In this document: piece by piece, positions 12,101 through 25,200 of the stretch
Layout: each line of letters starts with the position of its first letter
Position numbering within the stretch: position 1 is the stretch's first letter
Assembly: GCA_013397845.1 (NCBI GenBank)
Contig: VZTG01007667.1
Location: 461,729-525,728 of the forward strand
Source of the DNA: Melanocharis versteri
Taxonomy: Eukaryota > Chordata > Aves > Passeriformes > Melanocharitidae
Direction: 5' to 3'
DNA: 64,000 nucleotides
The notes under the pieces: generated by a model
Told to the model about the DNA's origin: nothing
The model's input: only the letters and a program-made list of their open reading frames with translations
Database searches by the model: none
Made by a program: the position numbers and the translations under genes

Positions 12101-15100
12101 CGACTCTCTTTCTGCTCTCTTTCCTTCCTTTGTTTCATTGATTGGGAATGGGCACAAGGGAGGGGTAGAAGAAAACAAAATACAGATGCATTGATTTACA
12201 TTTAGAAAACCTTATATTATTATATCTAGATTTGACATAAGGTCTTTCATGGAACCTGCTATTCTCATTTCTGAACAAATCCACATAAGAAAATTAAGAG
12301 CATTCATACCATATCTGTAAATTGCAGTGCCACCCACATTTCACTGAGAGTATCCAGTAAAGGTTGCTTAGAGATAAGAAATAGACAGCATTTTGAATTT
12401 TGGTTCCATGGAACATTCCCCTCTTCAGGTTAGAAAGAAAAAAAAATCCTTTAAAATAATTTCTTTATTGATATCTTTACAATATTTAGTTTTATAGTCT
12501 TCCTTGCACCCTCCAGTCTCTCTTCTTTTTCAGTTACAAACAAAAAATGTATGGGTGGTAAATTGACCCAACATAGGCACATAATTTAATGCAGAGTTAA
12601 AGTCCTTCCAATCACATTTAAACAGCCCACTCCTACTCACACAAGCCTCCACCCTTTCTTTTCACCAGTCAGCTGTCATCTAAGGAAAACATAATTAACA
12701 GAAAGATACGAAAACAGTGCACACTAGAGAGTAAAAGGCTCAAGCATAAACTGGAATTGTGCCATATCTGATGTTTAGCCCACATGTATAGAGATTGTGT
12801 TACTGGGTTACCTATACAGTAGAATGATAAAGTTATTTTATTTCATAACCTGGGGAAGGATAAAGTGGGGCTGCAAGGGAGGGAAGAATAATGCTCTATT
12901 CCTCTAGGGGTGCTCCAGGCTTGATACATTATTTTAAGACTGACAAAGACATTCTCAACTGCAATGACCAAAATGGAAAATACTGCCATTAATACCCTCT
13001 TCCTTGTCTGAAATAATAAAACTACTTAAATAGTAGTGTATATCATGACTCAGAACATATATCATGAACAAATAATGAGTTATTACTTTAACAGAAAGAT
13101 TCATCACAGAGATACATCATCTGTTATCTTAGATAATGCATCTTACAATTAGAAAGGAAAGTAAAAACTTCGTAATATTTACAGAATTACTTGGAAAAAA
13201 AAAAAGAGCTTTCAAAGTTTTCCACGAGGCGTCACCAAAGTCTGTACACAAAGTTTCCATAACAGGCAGAAGACATAAAATCTGAGTGATGTGCTTTTTT
13301 TATTTTGAAAACAGCTTGTGTGAAAGTAGAGATGTTTGATGTTTAACTTACCTAGAAAGCCAGATTTCTTAAAGGAACCACTAGCATCATGCTTGTACTC
13401 TGAATAACATGGATTAATTTATTCACCTGAAAGGTGCTTTTGATGTGCATAATCTGCACATTACATTTCAATTAGCAAAACTCTATGACAAATACATGCT
13501 GTAAATATCTCCTGTACAGCTGTGTAGAATAGAAATATGTCACCATCCACTTTTTTCATTAGTTGAAGAAAAAAGGATTAAAAAAATAGGCTTTTGAAAA
13601 CTGAGAAGTTCACATAGTTTTAAAAGCCAGACAAGGGTGTGATTTGGGCCAAATAACAGGGGAAGAGTAGCCTGTGAATGAATAAAAGCTTGTTCCTCTG
13701 TGCTGTGAACATGTTACAATCTTTAGTGTATCTCTTATCTAACTGAGTTTAATGCCATCCTAGGTGTTCTTATCTTAAAATTATGTTCTAATATAAAAAT
13801 TTGGTTTGCCCACCTCCACATTACTGACATTAGATCAGAACAAACAGATAAAAGTTCTTCTCTCTTCTCTACTCTTGTTCAGAAATTATGTCAGTAAGCT
13901 TCAGCATAGTCTTCAATGATATTCATTGCTACTACATCAAGTGACTAACAAATGGTTTCTATAAAAGCAGGATATCAAAGAGAAGCTTTTACCTCAGCAA
14001 GTAGAAACATCACAACAAATAAAACATACTGGAATAAATACATAAGGTATTTAGGCATCCGTTTAAGGTGTGTAATTGAATTCATTCAAGTTCAGTTGCT
14101 AAGTCTCCACACTTTTGATTAGTTGTTCCAGTGATTGTCTGTAAATGTAAGTGTACTTAATCTAAAAAAAACCAAACCAACAAACTCTCACCTCTTCTAG
14201 GTTTTTTAAAATAATTTTTAAGCTCTTAAAATGAAATAAATTACTGCACAATTCTGAAAAATCTCCAACCTCTTTACTCCTTCAGAAAAGGAAGCTCTTG
14301 CTTTAATTATGAACATGGAAATTTGCAAGTTTCTGTCAGTTTATCCATCTGTTCAAAAAATCCCTGATCCATTTTAAGCACGACAACATCCTCTTGCATA
14401 TCCCATTTTAATTCTTTTTTTTTTTTTTTTTAGTGTTTAGTGTGTGTTTTCTTTACAGTTTGCTTTGGTTTGGATGGAGAGTTTTAGGAAAAAAATTATG
14501 TAGTTTTAAACTTTTTGAACCTTTGGGTAAGAAGGTAATTTTGCTTCTTTCTTATTTTTCCTTTCTTCTCGATCAAAAATCCTTCATCCAGGACTTCAAG
14601 TGAAATCCTCCTTTTAACTACTAAAGTTACAGTGGAAATATCACATCTGAACGCACAGAACCCCTTGGGAATGCAAATAGATTCTTAGTTTCTCATTATC
14701 TCTTTATTTTCCTGCTTGACTAATTTTGTCCATGCATGCATGGTAATAAGAAATGAGAAAGATCTTTCAGAGTTTGTTCAATGCTTCATTCAATATACAA
14801 AAAACTTACACACAAAACCACTTAGACGGAGCTAAGAATTACTTAACCTACGATTTATAAAATTCTTTGAAACATTTTTTTAATGAGTCTATACTGTTTG
14901 TGCATCTATCCAGTACTGGATTTATCATGAATAAAAATTTCTACTATGCAGGAAGGTGTTCATATCATTTGGTACATTATAAATAAAAATGAAAGGTGTA
15001 AGAAAGTTTCAGGACATAGTTATTCTTAGAAAATAATTTTTCCATCTCTAGTAACCAGCATCTAACTCTTTCAGCAGGTATTAGGTTATTTTTCACGATA

Positions 15101-15298
15101 AAGTTCAGGACAAGCCCATTAAAATAATCTAAATCTGAATTTCTACGCCAAAGGCACAGGAAACCAGGGAAAGGGACATGGCAGGGAGATCAGGAGGGCA
15201 TAGTATGAACCCACAGTTTGATAGCATTAAAGACGGAAATGTTTCTGAGGGAGTCCACAGATTAGTGCACTATCTCTGTATGTGCTATTAAATTGTAT
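9151..15298. other. Unique AT-rich non-coding DNA
   Basis: About 6 kb without a recognised gene or interspersed repeat. It contains a run of 17 T at 14415-14431 and small A-runs near 11493 and 13194. Open frames are all under 70 codons. Confidence 0.55.
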
Positions 15299-15299
15299 T

Positions 15300-15845
15300 T
15301 TGTAGAATATCCTGATTTGGAAGGGACTCATTAGGATCATCGAGTCCAGCTCCTGGCCCTGCACAGGACAGCCCCAGAAATCACACCGTGTGTCTAAGAG
15401 CATTGTCCAAATGCTTCTTGAACTCTGTCGGGCTTGGTGTTTTGACCACTTCCCTGAGGAGCCTGTTCCAGTGCCCAACCTCCCTCTGGGTGAAGACTGT
15501 CTTCCTAATATCCAAAACAAAACTCCCCAGAAACAGCTTCATCCTGTTCCCTCGGGTCCTGTCATTGGTCACCAGAGAGATCGGTGCCTGCCTCATCACT
15601 TCCCCTCGTGAGGAAGCTGTAGACAACAATCAGGCCTCCCCTCCAGCTCTTCTTCTCCAGGCTGAAGAAATCAAGTGATCTCAGCCACTCCTTGTACAGC
15701 TTGCCCTCTAGGCCATTCAGCATCTTCATGGCTCTTCTTTGGACACTCTCTAATAGCTTTTTATCTTTCTTTTGTGGTGCCCAGAACTGTACACAGCACT
15801 TGAGGTGAGGCTGCACCAGAATTGTTTCTTTTACTTCGATCACTT
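15300..15845 (-). mobile_element. CR1 LINE, 5'-truncated, about 0.55 kb
   Basis: The minus-strand reading is the C-terminal part of CR1 ORF2 followed by a short 3' UTR. The 3' end lies at the left. The plus strand there reads TAGAATATCCTGATTTGG, then AAGGGACTC, then GGATCATCGAGTCCAGC. This is the same tail type as the SINE at 25929-26064. The 5' truncation is near 15845. The ORF is interrupted by a frameshift. It is less decayed than the other CR1 copies in the window, so it is probably the youngest of them. Confidence 0.92.
15381..15843 (-). pseudogene. CR1 ORF2 C-terminal fragment, frameshifted
   Basis: Two overlapping minus-strand frames (15843-15562 and 15629-15381) together cover the region after the reverse-transcriptase core of CR1 ORF2. 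The first frame shows PHLKCCVQFWAP, then LLESVQRRA and FFSLEKK. The second shows TNDRTRGN, then DIRKTVFTQ, GHWNRL and REVV, close to the end of ORF2. A small indel near 15575-15600 shifts the frame, so no intact product exists. The endonuclease and the catalytic part of the reverse transcriptase are missing because of 5' truncation. It is non-functional. Confidence 0.88.
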
Positions 15846-17852
15846 TACCACTGGTTTCACACTTCTTTTGGTCTTTTTACACATCATAATTTGAAACAAA
15901 GAGAATTTCAATACAGCAAAAGCAACTGAATAATGACTTTAAAGTCAACATATAACAATGTGTCTTAAGTAGATTTTTTTCCATCCAAACTTTGCATTTT
16001 GCCATCTGCCTCTCAGGGCTCAACTCAGCTCCTCTTCTTACACAGAGATTCTCTCATATTCTCTTAGAGATGCTCAGGTTGTCCAACTCTTGTTGCCTTG
16101 CCTCTTGAAAATAATAATATTATCCTCCATATGTGCATGCTTCACGACCTATTGTTCCCATGTATTGATGAAGACTCCTCACACAACCCTCAACTTCACC
16201 ATATTTTATTTCCTTCAATTGTTACATTTTCACTGTTGCAGAGGTTTCAAGGTGCATTCATAATGTGGAACAACTCTTAATTTACAGACCTTTGTGTAAT
16301 TCTCCTCACCTTTTGCTATAACATTCTCAAACTCTGAATTTCCCTGAAGCAACTATTGTAAGGGTTCCGAAGGGTGTGGAAAAGTAAATACAAGGATAGA
16401 GTACAGGATAATTTCCTGAGAAGGAAAATACCTGACTGTTTGCCACGTAGAAAATATAGCAATGTGTAGATTTTTAGATTTATATATTTGTATGATGATT
16501 CTGTCTATAATGTTGTCTGGCACAGTTTACATTGTAGAAGAAGAAGAAGGAATATGTATCTCATGACACAGTGCTCAGAGGAGCAGAAAAATATTTTTGA
16601 ACTATAGAAATTCTAGACAATTCTTGGAATGCCAAGGAATAAGAAAGTATTGGTCTGATAAGAATTGAATTTCTTTCCTTGATAGTTCAGGCTGAAAGGA
16701 CTTCAGGAAGTTGCTGGTTGAAAACAGTCAGCCATCATATCAGATTACTTAGGGTTTTATCTGAATACTCAGTTGCAGTCATCTGCTATTTTAACAGCCC
16801 CTGTGATCAAGTAGAGTCATTCCCATCTGAATCTAGTTAAATGATGTTTTTCACCAAATGAAGTTATAGAAAAATATGATTTGTAAAGTTTAATACTTAA
16901 TTACAAAAGAGCTATAAACTAGTCTTAGGCATAACCTGGGATACCAGTGGTGTGTATCTGAGCTATAAAACTATCAGAAACATCCTTTGAACTGTATTTA
17001 TTTAATTTAGCTCTGCAGAGACTCAATCTTATATCTTGCACAGCCATGGAGAAGTGGTTTGTAATAAGTGGCTGAGTTGTTCCTGTCCCTTTGTGTTTTA
17101 AAGATTGATGCTTTATTGTTTAAGTTTTTTGCATGTTATTCTCTTTTTCTCTGAGGTGTCAGTGCTGTTGAGAAATAAATTCATTCAAACTGAAAACCAT
17201 TTACTACATCAATAATAGGCAGCTTTTCATCTGTAAACAGGAAAATATGTAATTTATTGTGTTACTACTTTTGAAATATCTTTACTTTTTCTGATATCTT
17301 AATACACTTATCCGATCAAAAATCCAAGGGTCCACAAAAATGCTATGAAAAGTTTAGATCAGAAACAAAATCAGATTGCTTTCTCTTAAGGTTTTTAATG
17401 TCCAAAATATATTAATTAAGGTAGCTAGTGCTCTACCCTCAAAATACAATGAATCAAAACTCATCCTTTGCATTTCAACATATGGAAATAAAAGAATGGT
17501 AGGGTATCAGTCTAGACAAAAATCACAGTATTTCTTTAACTGATTATTGGAGCTCCATATGCAAGATTTTACTGCTATTTGTTTTGAAACCAAGTGTAAC
17601 ATCTTTCCTCAAACATATGCATTGGATGGGATTAACCTTAATAATTTTAGACTTCTGCTGTGTAAATACCCATATAAAGTAATCATCTAGACTCCCTTAA
17701 GAATTAAATAGGAATTTTCAGGATGTGCTTGACTTGACCTATCTTAAGCTTTTACCTCAAGAGTGAAAAAGATGCTGTCTGGAAAAAGTCTTGAATCCAG
17801 GCTCATGACAAAACAAGAATGGCGCCCATAATTGCTACATTTGGAATACATT
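15846..17852. other. Unique AT-rich non-coding DNA
   Basis: No gene or interspersed repeat recognised. The only frame of about 60 codons (16098-16280, plus) has no family motif. Confidence 0.55.
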
Positions 17853-17894
17853 TACACACACACACACACTCACACACACACACATACACACACA
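17853..17894. repeat. (CA)n microsatellite, interrupted
   Basis: CA dinucleotides interrupted by single T substitutions (ACACTCAC, ACATACAC). The frame of 134 codons that starts here (17832-18236) is made of this repeat plus the G/T-rich tract that follows, and is not a gene. Confidence 0.92.
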
Positions 17895-17970
17895 GAGCCA
17901 GGTGCGTGCATGAACACACACACAATCCCAACAAAAACCCAACAAGAAACAGGACAAAACAATAAGAGCT

Positions 17971-18128
17971 TTGGTGGTTTTTCTGTTTGGTTAGTTTGGT
18001 GGAATTTTTTTGGTGTTTTTTTTGCTTGTTTGTTTGTTTTTGGCTTTTTTTTTTTTAATTTTGTTTTTGGTTTTGCTTTTTTTGTTTATTTGTTTGGGTT
18101 TTTTTTGGTTGGTTTTTTTGTGGGGGGG
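17971..18128. repeat. G/T-rich low-complexity tract
   Basis: About 160 bp made almost only of T and G, with recurring TTTGG, TTTG and long T-runs, ending in a G7 run. It is the strand complement in style of the A/C-rich tracts at 23651, 39422 and 60959. Confidence 0.85.
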
Positions 18129-20504
18129 AAGTTGATGTCTATTACCTTGTGTGTAACAATCATTCAAATGTATGTTTTAAAAATATCTGTGACTTTAAAA
18201 AATTTTCTTCACATTAATGTTAAAGAATTCTGCTGATAGAGTTACCAATAGAAAGGTTCATACATTTACAAACTTCTCATGATATTTACTTGTAGTACAA
18301 AAATGGTTCAGATGCACCAAAAGTATCAATTCACACTCCGCAGAAAAGATATTGCTTCAAGTAGTTAAAAATCTAAGTACAAAATTTCTGTCATGTATGA
18401 GATCCAGTGATTTTACACTGGAAGACTGAAAATTTTTCTTCAATTTTTCTTTTTTTTACTTTTAATAATGTTTTCATCACCATGACTCGATAATTTCCAA
18501 ATATATTTTCTGACATGCTACATTGTTAACACTCATTAAAATAGCTTTTTTAAATCATACTTTTGTATAAAACTTGTTGCTGCTCAGAAATGAACTAGAA
18601 TATCATTAAATTAGGCGTTCATTTCACGTTATCTGACATGGAAGCTCCTGAAAATAAGGACTTCAGGCTGAAAAAAAATGGTTGTCAACAGAGAAGAAGA
18701 TGCACTTCCAAGGCACAAGCGATCCCATCCAAAGTTCTAGTATGGAATGTGTATGCTTCTTTCCATCTGTTTTGTTGGAGGCATTCACACTTACTTTATG
18801 ATAACAGCTTATCATTCAGGTATCTAATGTTAGGATAGGTAAAGCCAAGAGTAAGTGACTTGCTCTGACCAACACATCAGGTTCAGTCAGTTGCATCTTC
18901 AGCTCATTTCACTGTCTACTTCCTTGTGACTGTTTATTACACAGGTTTCTCCCTCGTCAAGGATGCCGACTATGCTATTTCAGAAGGCCAGCAGTCTGCT
19001 TTACGTTGGATCTGAGTTTAGGTGCCTTCCCACCAGATTAATTGTCCATGCAGGATAATACTGATGTTTTTTTAACGAATCCTCATTCATAAATCACAGT
19101 CCAGCTGTTTCTCACAGTAGAATGCCATATGACTGAAGAGCTGTTACCAGGCTGGCACCTGCCCTCGTCGCTTTACATCTTAAAAAGTCATTTTGATTAC
19201 AGTTGCTTTCATTTACTTTGAAGTAGTTTACAGGCAGAAATGACATGCAGATGACCAGAATGGTCTTCAGAATACTCAAATAAGTTCTAGACTTATTATG
19301 TAGGTCAAGAAATTATACATATGTAAAACTCTTTGCAAATTCTCAGTCTTTTTTTTCACTACAACAAATAATCAGTAAAACAGAACTAGAAAGTTTAATG
19401 GATTAATTAGCCAAAAAATGTCATTAATAGAAGCATTTATATATTACCAATAATTGATAAACAGCTGGTTCACCTGACTGTAGCAGTTATATCATCTTAA
19501 GCATCTTGCAATCTTAATTTTTTTAAGTGCATATTTTCAATATTTTTTCTAATACCTTCCCATCTTAATAGTTTACATAGAAGACAAAAGAATCTGGGGA
19601 GTTTTCTGAACACCAACAATTATCATTCATCACATGATTGTTTTCATGTACACACACAAAGGACCAAAGTCATCCCAAATAATCTTAGAAAACTAACCAT
19701 TATATTTCTTGTATGCAGTGGAGAGATACATAGGCATCTCTAGCTGATTCAGAATTTCGGAACACTAAATCACCCTCCAGATTTACATCAGCTAGAAAAG
19801 AACTCTTGCTTGGTGCTCAGCATTAGACAAAGAGAACCTGAGCCTAAATGCTTGTAAACCTGCATCTAGGCTACAGGACTTGTGAGCTTCATTCCCCTAA
19901 TGTGAGAGGCTGGGTTCTCCTAACCTGGGTTCTCCTAACCCAGGCAGATCAGATCAGACACCATTTGGATCCCTCCCTGGCTGAGCACCAAGCTTTCCTT
20001 CCAAGACTCACCTCAGAGAGGGAGGAGGAAGCTGCAAGCTTTGTGTTGACATACAGCCAGGTTGCAGTATCCCGTCAGTATAGGACGCACACGTTAAAGA
20101 AATGCATAACTAGACTGTTTGTAAAAACTTTTTTTTTTTCACAAATAAGAAGCAAGATCATGTTATTTTTCTACAAATCCTTGAAAATAAGCAGATTTTT
20201 GAGAAATTATGTGCACAACACAGTATGAATTCTAAAAAGAAGAATCTTAAAATTCTTGCGGCCTATTTTCATAAATATGTAAACACTTTAAATTGCTTAG
20301 TTTTATAGTGGAATCATCTCAATCAGTAGAGTTTTGTTTAACTTCACAGTGAACAGGAAATTGTAGGATGACTTTTTTATTATTATTTTGTGTAATTTAG
20401 ACAACAATTGCACTAACTCATTTCCCACTGTTATTTTCTTTCAGTTTAGAAGGAAAATAGTTTGACCTACAATACAGATTCTCTTGGTATTTTGTCAAAT
20501 TTAT
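18129..20504. other. Unique non-coding DNA
   Basis: No gene recognised. A 15-bp perfect tandem duplication lies at 19910-19939. The 126-codon plus frame 19848-20228 spans it but shows no family motif and is taken as chance. Confidence 0.5.
19910..19939 (+). repeat. 15-bp tandem duplication
   Basis: CTGGGTTCTCCTAAC occurs twice in direct tandem with no mismatch (19910-19924 and 19925-19939). It is probably a replication-slippage duplication. Confidence 0.9.
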
Positions 20505-21010
20505 TTTACGCCAGCAGCAGTCACTGATTTTAATTGAATGGAAACAACAGCTCTCATCCTGTGTGTCACATTGCTGGATTTTGTATCATTGAATTTCAAT
20601 CTGGTTTCAGTGGGACCTGCCAAGTGTGGCTTACGCCAACCTCTGAGTCTCCTTGCTATACTCCTTTCCAGGACAGCATTGTTTGCCTTTTGTCTGTTCC
20701 CTGATTAAATTGACACCATTTTACCTTTTGTGACTCCTGTGTCATTTTCTGTTGACAGCATCTAGCAATGGTAACAAACCAATGTCCTTGTGGAAGGGGC
20801 AGAAACCATTGATTGTCTGGGTGTATTAATGCAGACCCATTAAAAGTCGTGCAGACACGGCTTTGTGCTAACTGGCAGCTGAATGGAGGCTAGCAGGAGA
20901 TACTATTAACCACAGATAACAGTCAGCACCTTCTATTCAACAGCAATGTCACTTTGTACCATTTGAGGGACAGTCAGTAGTGAAATTTGTTAAAGCAATT
21001 CTCCCCCTCC
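20505..21010. other. Candidate conserved non-coding element
   Basis: A stretch of balanced composition without simple repeats, containing TTTTAATTGAATGG, several TAAT and ATTA words and a CAGACACGGC core. The look is typical of vertebrate conserved non-coding DNA, but conservation cannot be seen from one sequence. No open frame fits a protein. Confidence 0.25.
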
Positions 21011-23650
21011 CTCTACGCATCCTGGACTGATACTATTTAAGGCAGAAGAGTGGAAATAGTTTTCTGATTAGACTGATGTTGGTAGGATGCTCATATAATT
21101 TCCAGGGAGCTGAAACACTTAATTCAATCCATCTTCACTTCACAGCTAAAATCTCTTTAGAACAACAAGATAGGCCCTGCTGACATGAGAGGTTAAATGT
21201 TTACCATGGATAGGGAATTTATAATTGCCTTTTTAGAAATGAATGATTAAAAGTGGTTACAAGAAGCACCTGGCTATATAAGTCTTATCCATAAAACACA
21301 AGAGAGATGTAATAATTATGTCAAGTCCTTCCACTATGATCTTTTAAAATGGGATAGGAAAATGAAAATATCAAAGTCTTAAAATTATGAACTTTACAAA
21401 ACATCTGCATTTAGAAATAAAACGTCTGAGAAGTGCAGAATGGTCTTTTTTCAAGCTTATATGCTGAACATGCAACACTTAATCAGCCCTCCTTCTGTTC
21501 AGCAACAAAATCAGACACGCTTTTGTCATACTTGCAAACAATTTCAGTGTGTTTCCGAGACTAAGGAATTTTCCAAGTGTTGAAGTAGAAACTAGAGTGG
21601 GAACTTTGTCTTCCTTCTGCTCAGTTTACATTATCATGAACAGCAAAAATCAACCAATGTATTTTGAATTTTTACCAACATGCTGAAAACAAAATTGTCC
21701 TCATATTTCCCTCAGAAACCAAATATTTCATCCTGATTCTATGTCACTCTGTGAAAAAATTAAAGTATTGATGACACATAAACATTTCTGATCCAAAGTT
21801 ATACTGTATAGAGGATATACTAGCTCATGCACAGTGCCACATCAAAATAACTGGCTGCCCCACCACAGCTGGCTCACATAGCCACCTCTAAGCACTACTG
21901 GAGTAAATTCAGCCTGTCTGCATTCACCCATTTAAAAATTTCCTATTTATCACAAGATATTGTAGAAGCTGAAGGGAAGTGCAAATCCCCACTGATTCTT
22001 GGAATAAAGTACGAGCCAAGTATATATAAGCAGGACCTACAAATATGTACTGTCGCGTACAAGATGGTACGTGTTGCATATTATTTTGAGGATAATTAAA
22101 ATAACACGTGCTGTGACATAATACATAATTATTCCATAAACTCAGCGGAATTATATGTACTTTATTGAGTGCTTTTCTTCACAACATTTATTGTTTTTCT
22201 CCACTGTAGCACAGTGATGCCTGCATAGGTTATTATTCACTGCCTATGGTTTTGAAAAGATATTTTCCATTATAAAACATGTAATTAGCTTTTTTTTTTT
22301 TTTTTAATTTTACATTTTAGCAGCAAACAGAGAGTTTTTGTATTTGGTAAAGAAGACATCAAAACAAAGAGAGTATTATGTCATTTGTATTCATAATCAC
22401 CGTAGTAAGATTCATTCCAGTCTTGACCAAGCATTTAGCTCTGTATTAGAGAAATACATGGCAATATGCTGCAATTCTGTATACATGACCGGAGATTATT
22501 ACTGGAATGCTATTGCAGAAAAGCACTTCAGTTGAGATGCAGCATCTCGGCAGTGGGCATGCTCAAAGGAGAATTCAATGCTGTGTGTTTCCACATATGC
22601 ACCAAAAAGCAAGTACTCAGAACATAATTTTAAGTACACTGAAACAATAATTAGGCCTTTGTATATTAATAATTTTTGCTGCTGTACTTGAAATGCACCA
22701 CTGGTTATCTATAAATAGACATCCTTACAGTAGTAAGTATATTGCAATATTTTTTGGATGTTTGGGTGACATAAATGAAATAACATCTTGCTGCAATCAT
22801 AACTGATATAGATCTGTCAAACTAGCTCCTGATGGATATTTTTGTTGCTGTTTATCCAGCTCTGAGAGAACAGTGATGTCTATGACACTCAAAGGTTGCT
22901 GTAATTAAACTCTCCATCCATCTGTGCATAGGATTTGATAGTGTTTTCAGGAATAGAATGTTTTCAGTTATTGTACATGTTTATTTTGGCTTGTTAAGGG
23001 ACACATTATCCTGTGTAACTTTCAAGAACAGTTTGTAAGGAAGTTTCCTTCAGTATATTTCACTGAAACAGAAGGCAGCAACTGTCTAAAGTATTTAAAG
23101 TTTTACTTTAGATATTTTTCCTCTACAGATTGTAAGATGCTTTTTTGTAAAAGTTAGTGACAGTACTAGAACATAAATTAGGACAGAAAGTGTTTGTTGG
23201 GTTTTTTTTTTTCCTTTTCTTCTCTGGCATTAAATATTTTATAGCTATCAAATGGTAGGCAGTGAAACTACACTAGGACCAGAGGCCAAACAATTGTAAA
23301 GACAGAGAAAAAATACAAGGGGAAAATATATGTACTAATTCTGTAGATAGTTGCATTTCAGGGTTATTTTTTGTATGAGTAACAATTTCAAGAAAGCTCT
23401 ATTACTGATTTCAACACCTGTAGCAAAAGATATTTTGCAATCATGAGCTCATGAGTTGGCAGATATATATAGAGTCCTCTGAATGATTGAAAACACTTCT
23501 GGAACTCAAATAGGAGTGTATGTATTCAATAAAAGTTTCAATGTGCCTCTAAAGAAAAAGTGAAAAATCAAGACTTGGAAATCAGTATCAAAATGGCACC
23601 AGAAAGTAGTGCTGATTAGACATCTACAATTCCATTTTCCTAGAAACCTT
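21011..23650. other. Unique AT-rich non-coding DNA
   Basis: No gene or known repeat recognised, apart from T-runs near 22291 and 23200. A sub-stretch at about 22330-22720 is listed separately as a possible conserved element. Confidence 0.5.
22330..22720. other. Candidate conserved non-coding element
   Basis: Non-repetitive, mixed-composition sequence with AATAATTAGGCC and nearby ATTA words. The 65-codon plus frame 22338-22535 inside it has no recognised motif. The assignment is by appearance only. Confidence 0.2.
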
Positions 23651-23753
23651 AAAAAAACAAACAAACCAACCGAACCAAACCAAACCAAACCAAAAAAAAC
23701 CCCAACAACAAAAAACCCAAACAAAATGGCAACAAGAACAACAACAACAAAAA
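23651..23753. repeat. A/C-rich low-complexity tract
   Basis: About 100 bp of A-runs mixed with CC and single C, including repeated ACCAA and CAACAACAA units. T is absent except for one ATGG. Frames in both strands here (23506-23811 minus, 23609-23863 plus) are products of this bias. Confidence 0.88.
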
Positions 23754-25134
23754 TATTTCTGTCAGAAAATGAAATGCATAGAATTCTAGCATCAGTATTC
23801 AACATTATCAATCTAAGATACTGTGTTAAAACATCTGCCCAAACTTCTTGTCTACATAATTGAGTTCAAACCCTTGTACTATCTCAGCTGTGCTTTCACC
23901 ATTCCAGATCCATTTGAGTCACACAGAATACAGATGCAATGCTAGTTTTTGTCATTACTGAAAAGAGGGAAGTTCTTGGTTTTGGTTGAAACCATCAGAT
24001 TTCTGATAGGTACTTCTGCTTCAGACATATATTTCATCATATATATTCTAAATTCTTCCATTAATGAAGTAATAATTAAATGTAATGTGTTACTTTTCTT
24101 ATAGCATAATAGATTCAGGGAAAACAGAAGATCTTTACTTTAGACAAAAATATTTTTCTTTTCACGCAAAAAAAAACAGTTGAAAAATGTGAGAACTGTT
24201 TTGATAAGTAAAAAATGATGGACAGGGATCTTTTTAAAAAAAAAAAATCACAAATACATCTATTTTATCAATTCTAAACACTTTGGCAAGTAGGTAATGC
24301 ATGTCTGAAAATGTTTATAACTCCTTATTATATAGTCCTTGCTGTTCTGAATTGTTTGGAGGCCTATGAAGGTGTTTGCTTACCTCACTAACCCAACTGT
24401 TCTCACTTCTGTGTGCTCAGTGACACTCCAAACTTGGGCTGCTGCTTATTGTCGTAGCTGTTTTTGAGTTCCTTATAAGCTGCAGTTGTGCACAGGTGCT
24501 GGTGTCGTTATTTGTCTGCCACCAGCCCTTGCATATTTGCGTAGCTGGTCACTTCCATCATAAGATTCAATAAAAGGAAGGAGGAAGTAAATGGAAAGAA
24601 AATTATTATCTGAAGACTGGGAGCTACAGCCATTGCTGATTTTTCATTCTGTATTTTAGCAACATAGCAAAAAGCCATACAGTAACAGCTAATGAGAAAA
24701 CAGAATTTATGGTGCAATATGCTGAATCAACTGCCAGGTGGAAAATACGTCCTTAATATTTAAATATATAATTAAAAATAAGTGGCTTGGGGGGGGAAAA
24801 AGTTCATAAGCAGTCTATGGCGAGAATTTTCAACATCTGTTTCCACCAACTAATTTAAACTTCTATTTTTTCAAGTTTATTATATTGCAGTAAATCAGTA
24901 GAAACTGAGAGGAGGATGAAAAAAAAAAAAGAAACCAACAAAAGGAAACCAGTTTTGGTTTGGTCCTCAGGATATTTTTGATTTATTAAACTGCATCTCA
25001 ACATGCCTAGAGGTGAGAGGGTAAGTTAAAAGAACAACACAGACCACAAAAGGAATTGGGGAACAAAAAATCATTTAGGCTTCCTATGGTATTCATATAG
25101 ATACAAGCCGACACCTTGCAAAAGGCCACTGTAC
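23754..25134. other. Unique AT-rich non-coding DNA
   Basis: No gene recognised. Contains a short G8 run near 24789 and an A-run near 24920. Confidence 0.5.
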
Positions 25135-25200
25135 TTCATAAATCATAAGTTTAGAAGGGACCCCGAAAGATCAGGTATTCCATCAAGTAGATGTAGTCAC
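25135..25200 (-). mobile_element. Possible very old CR1 3' tail
   Basis: The plus strand reads AATCATAAGTTTAGAAGGGACC followed by AAAGATCA, which resembles the reverse complement of a CR1 3' end (TCATAG, TTGGAAGGGACC, AGATCAT). Similarity is short and stops quickly, so chance resemblance is possible. Confidence 0.3.

Noticed and set aside
17832..18236. 134-codon open frame rich in Thr-His then Phe
   Set aside because: Produced by the CA microsatellite and the T/G-rich tract.
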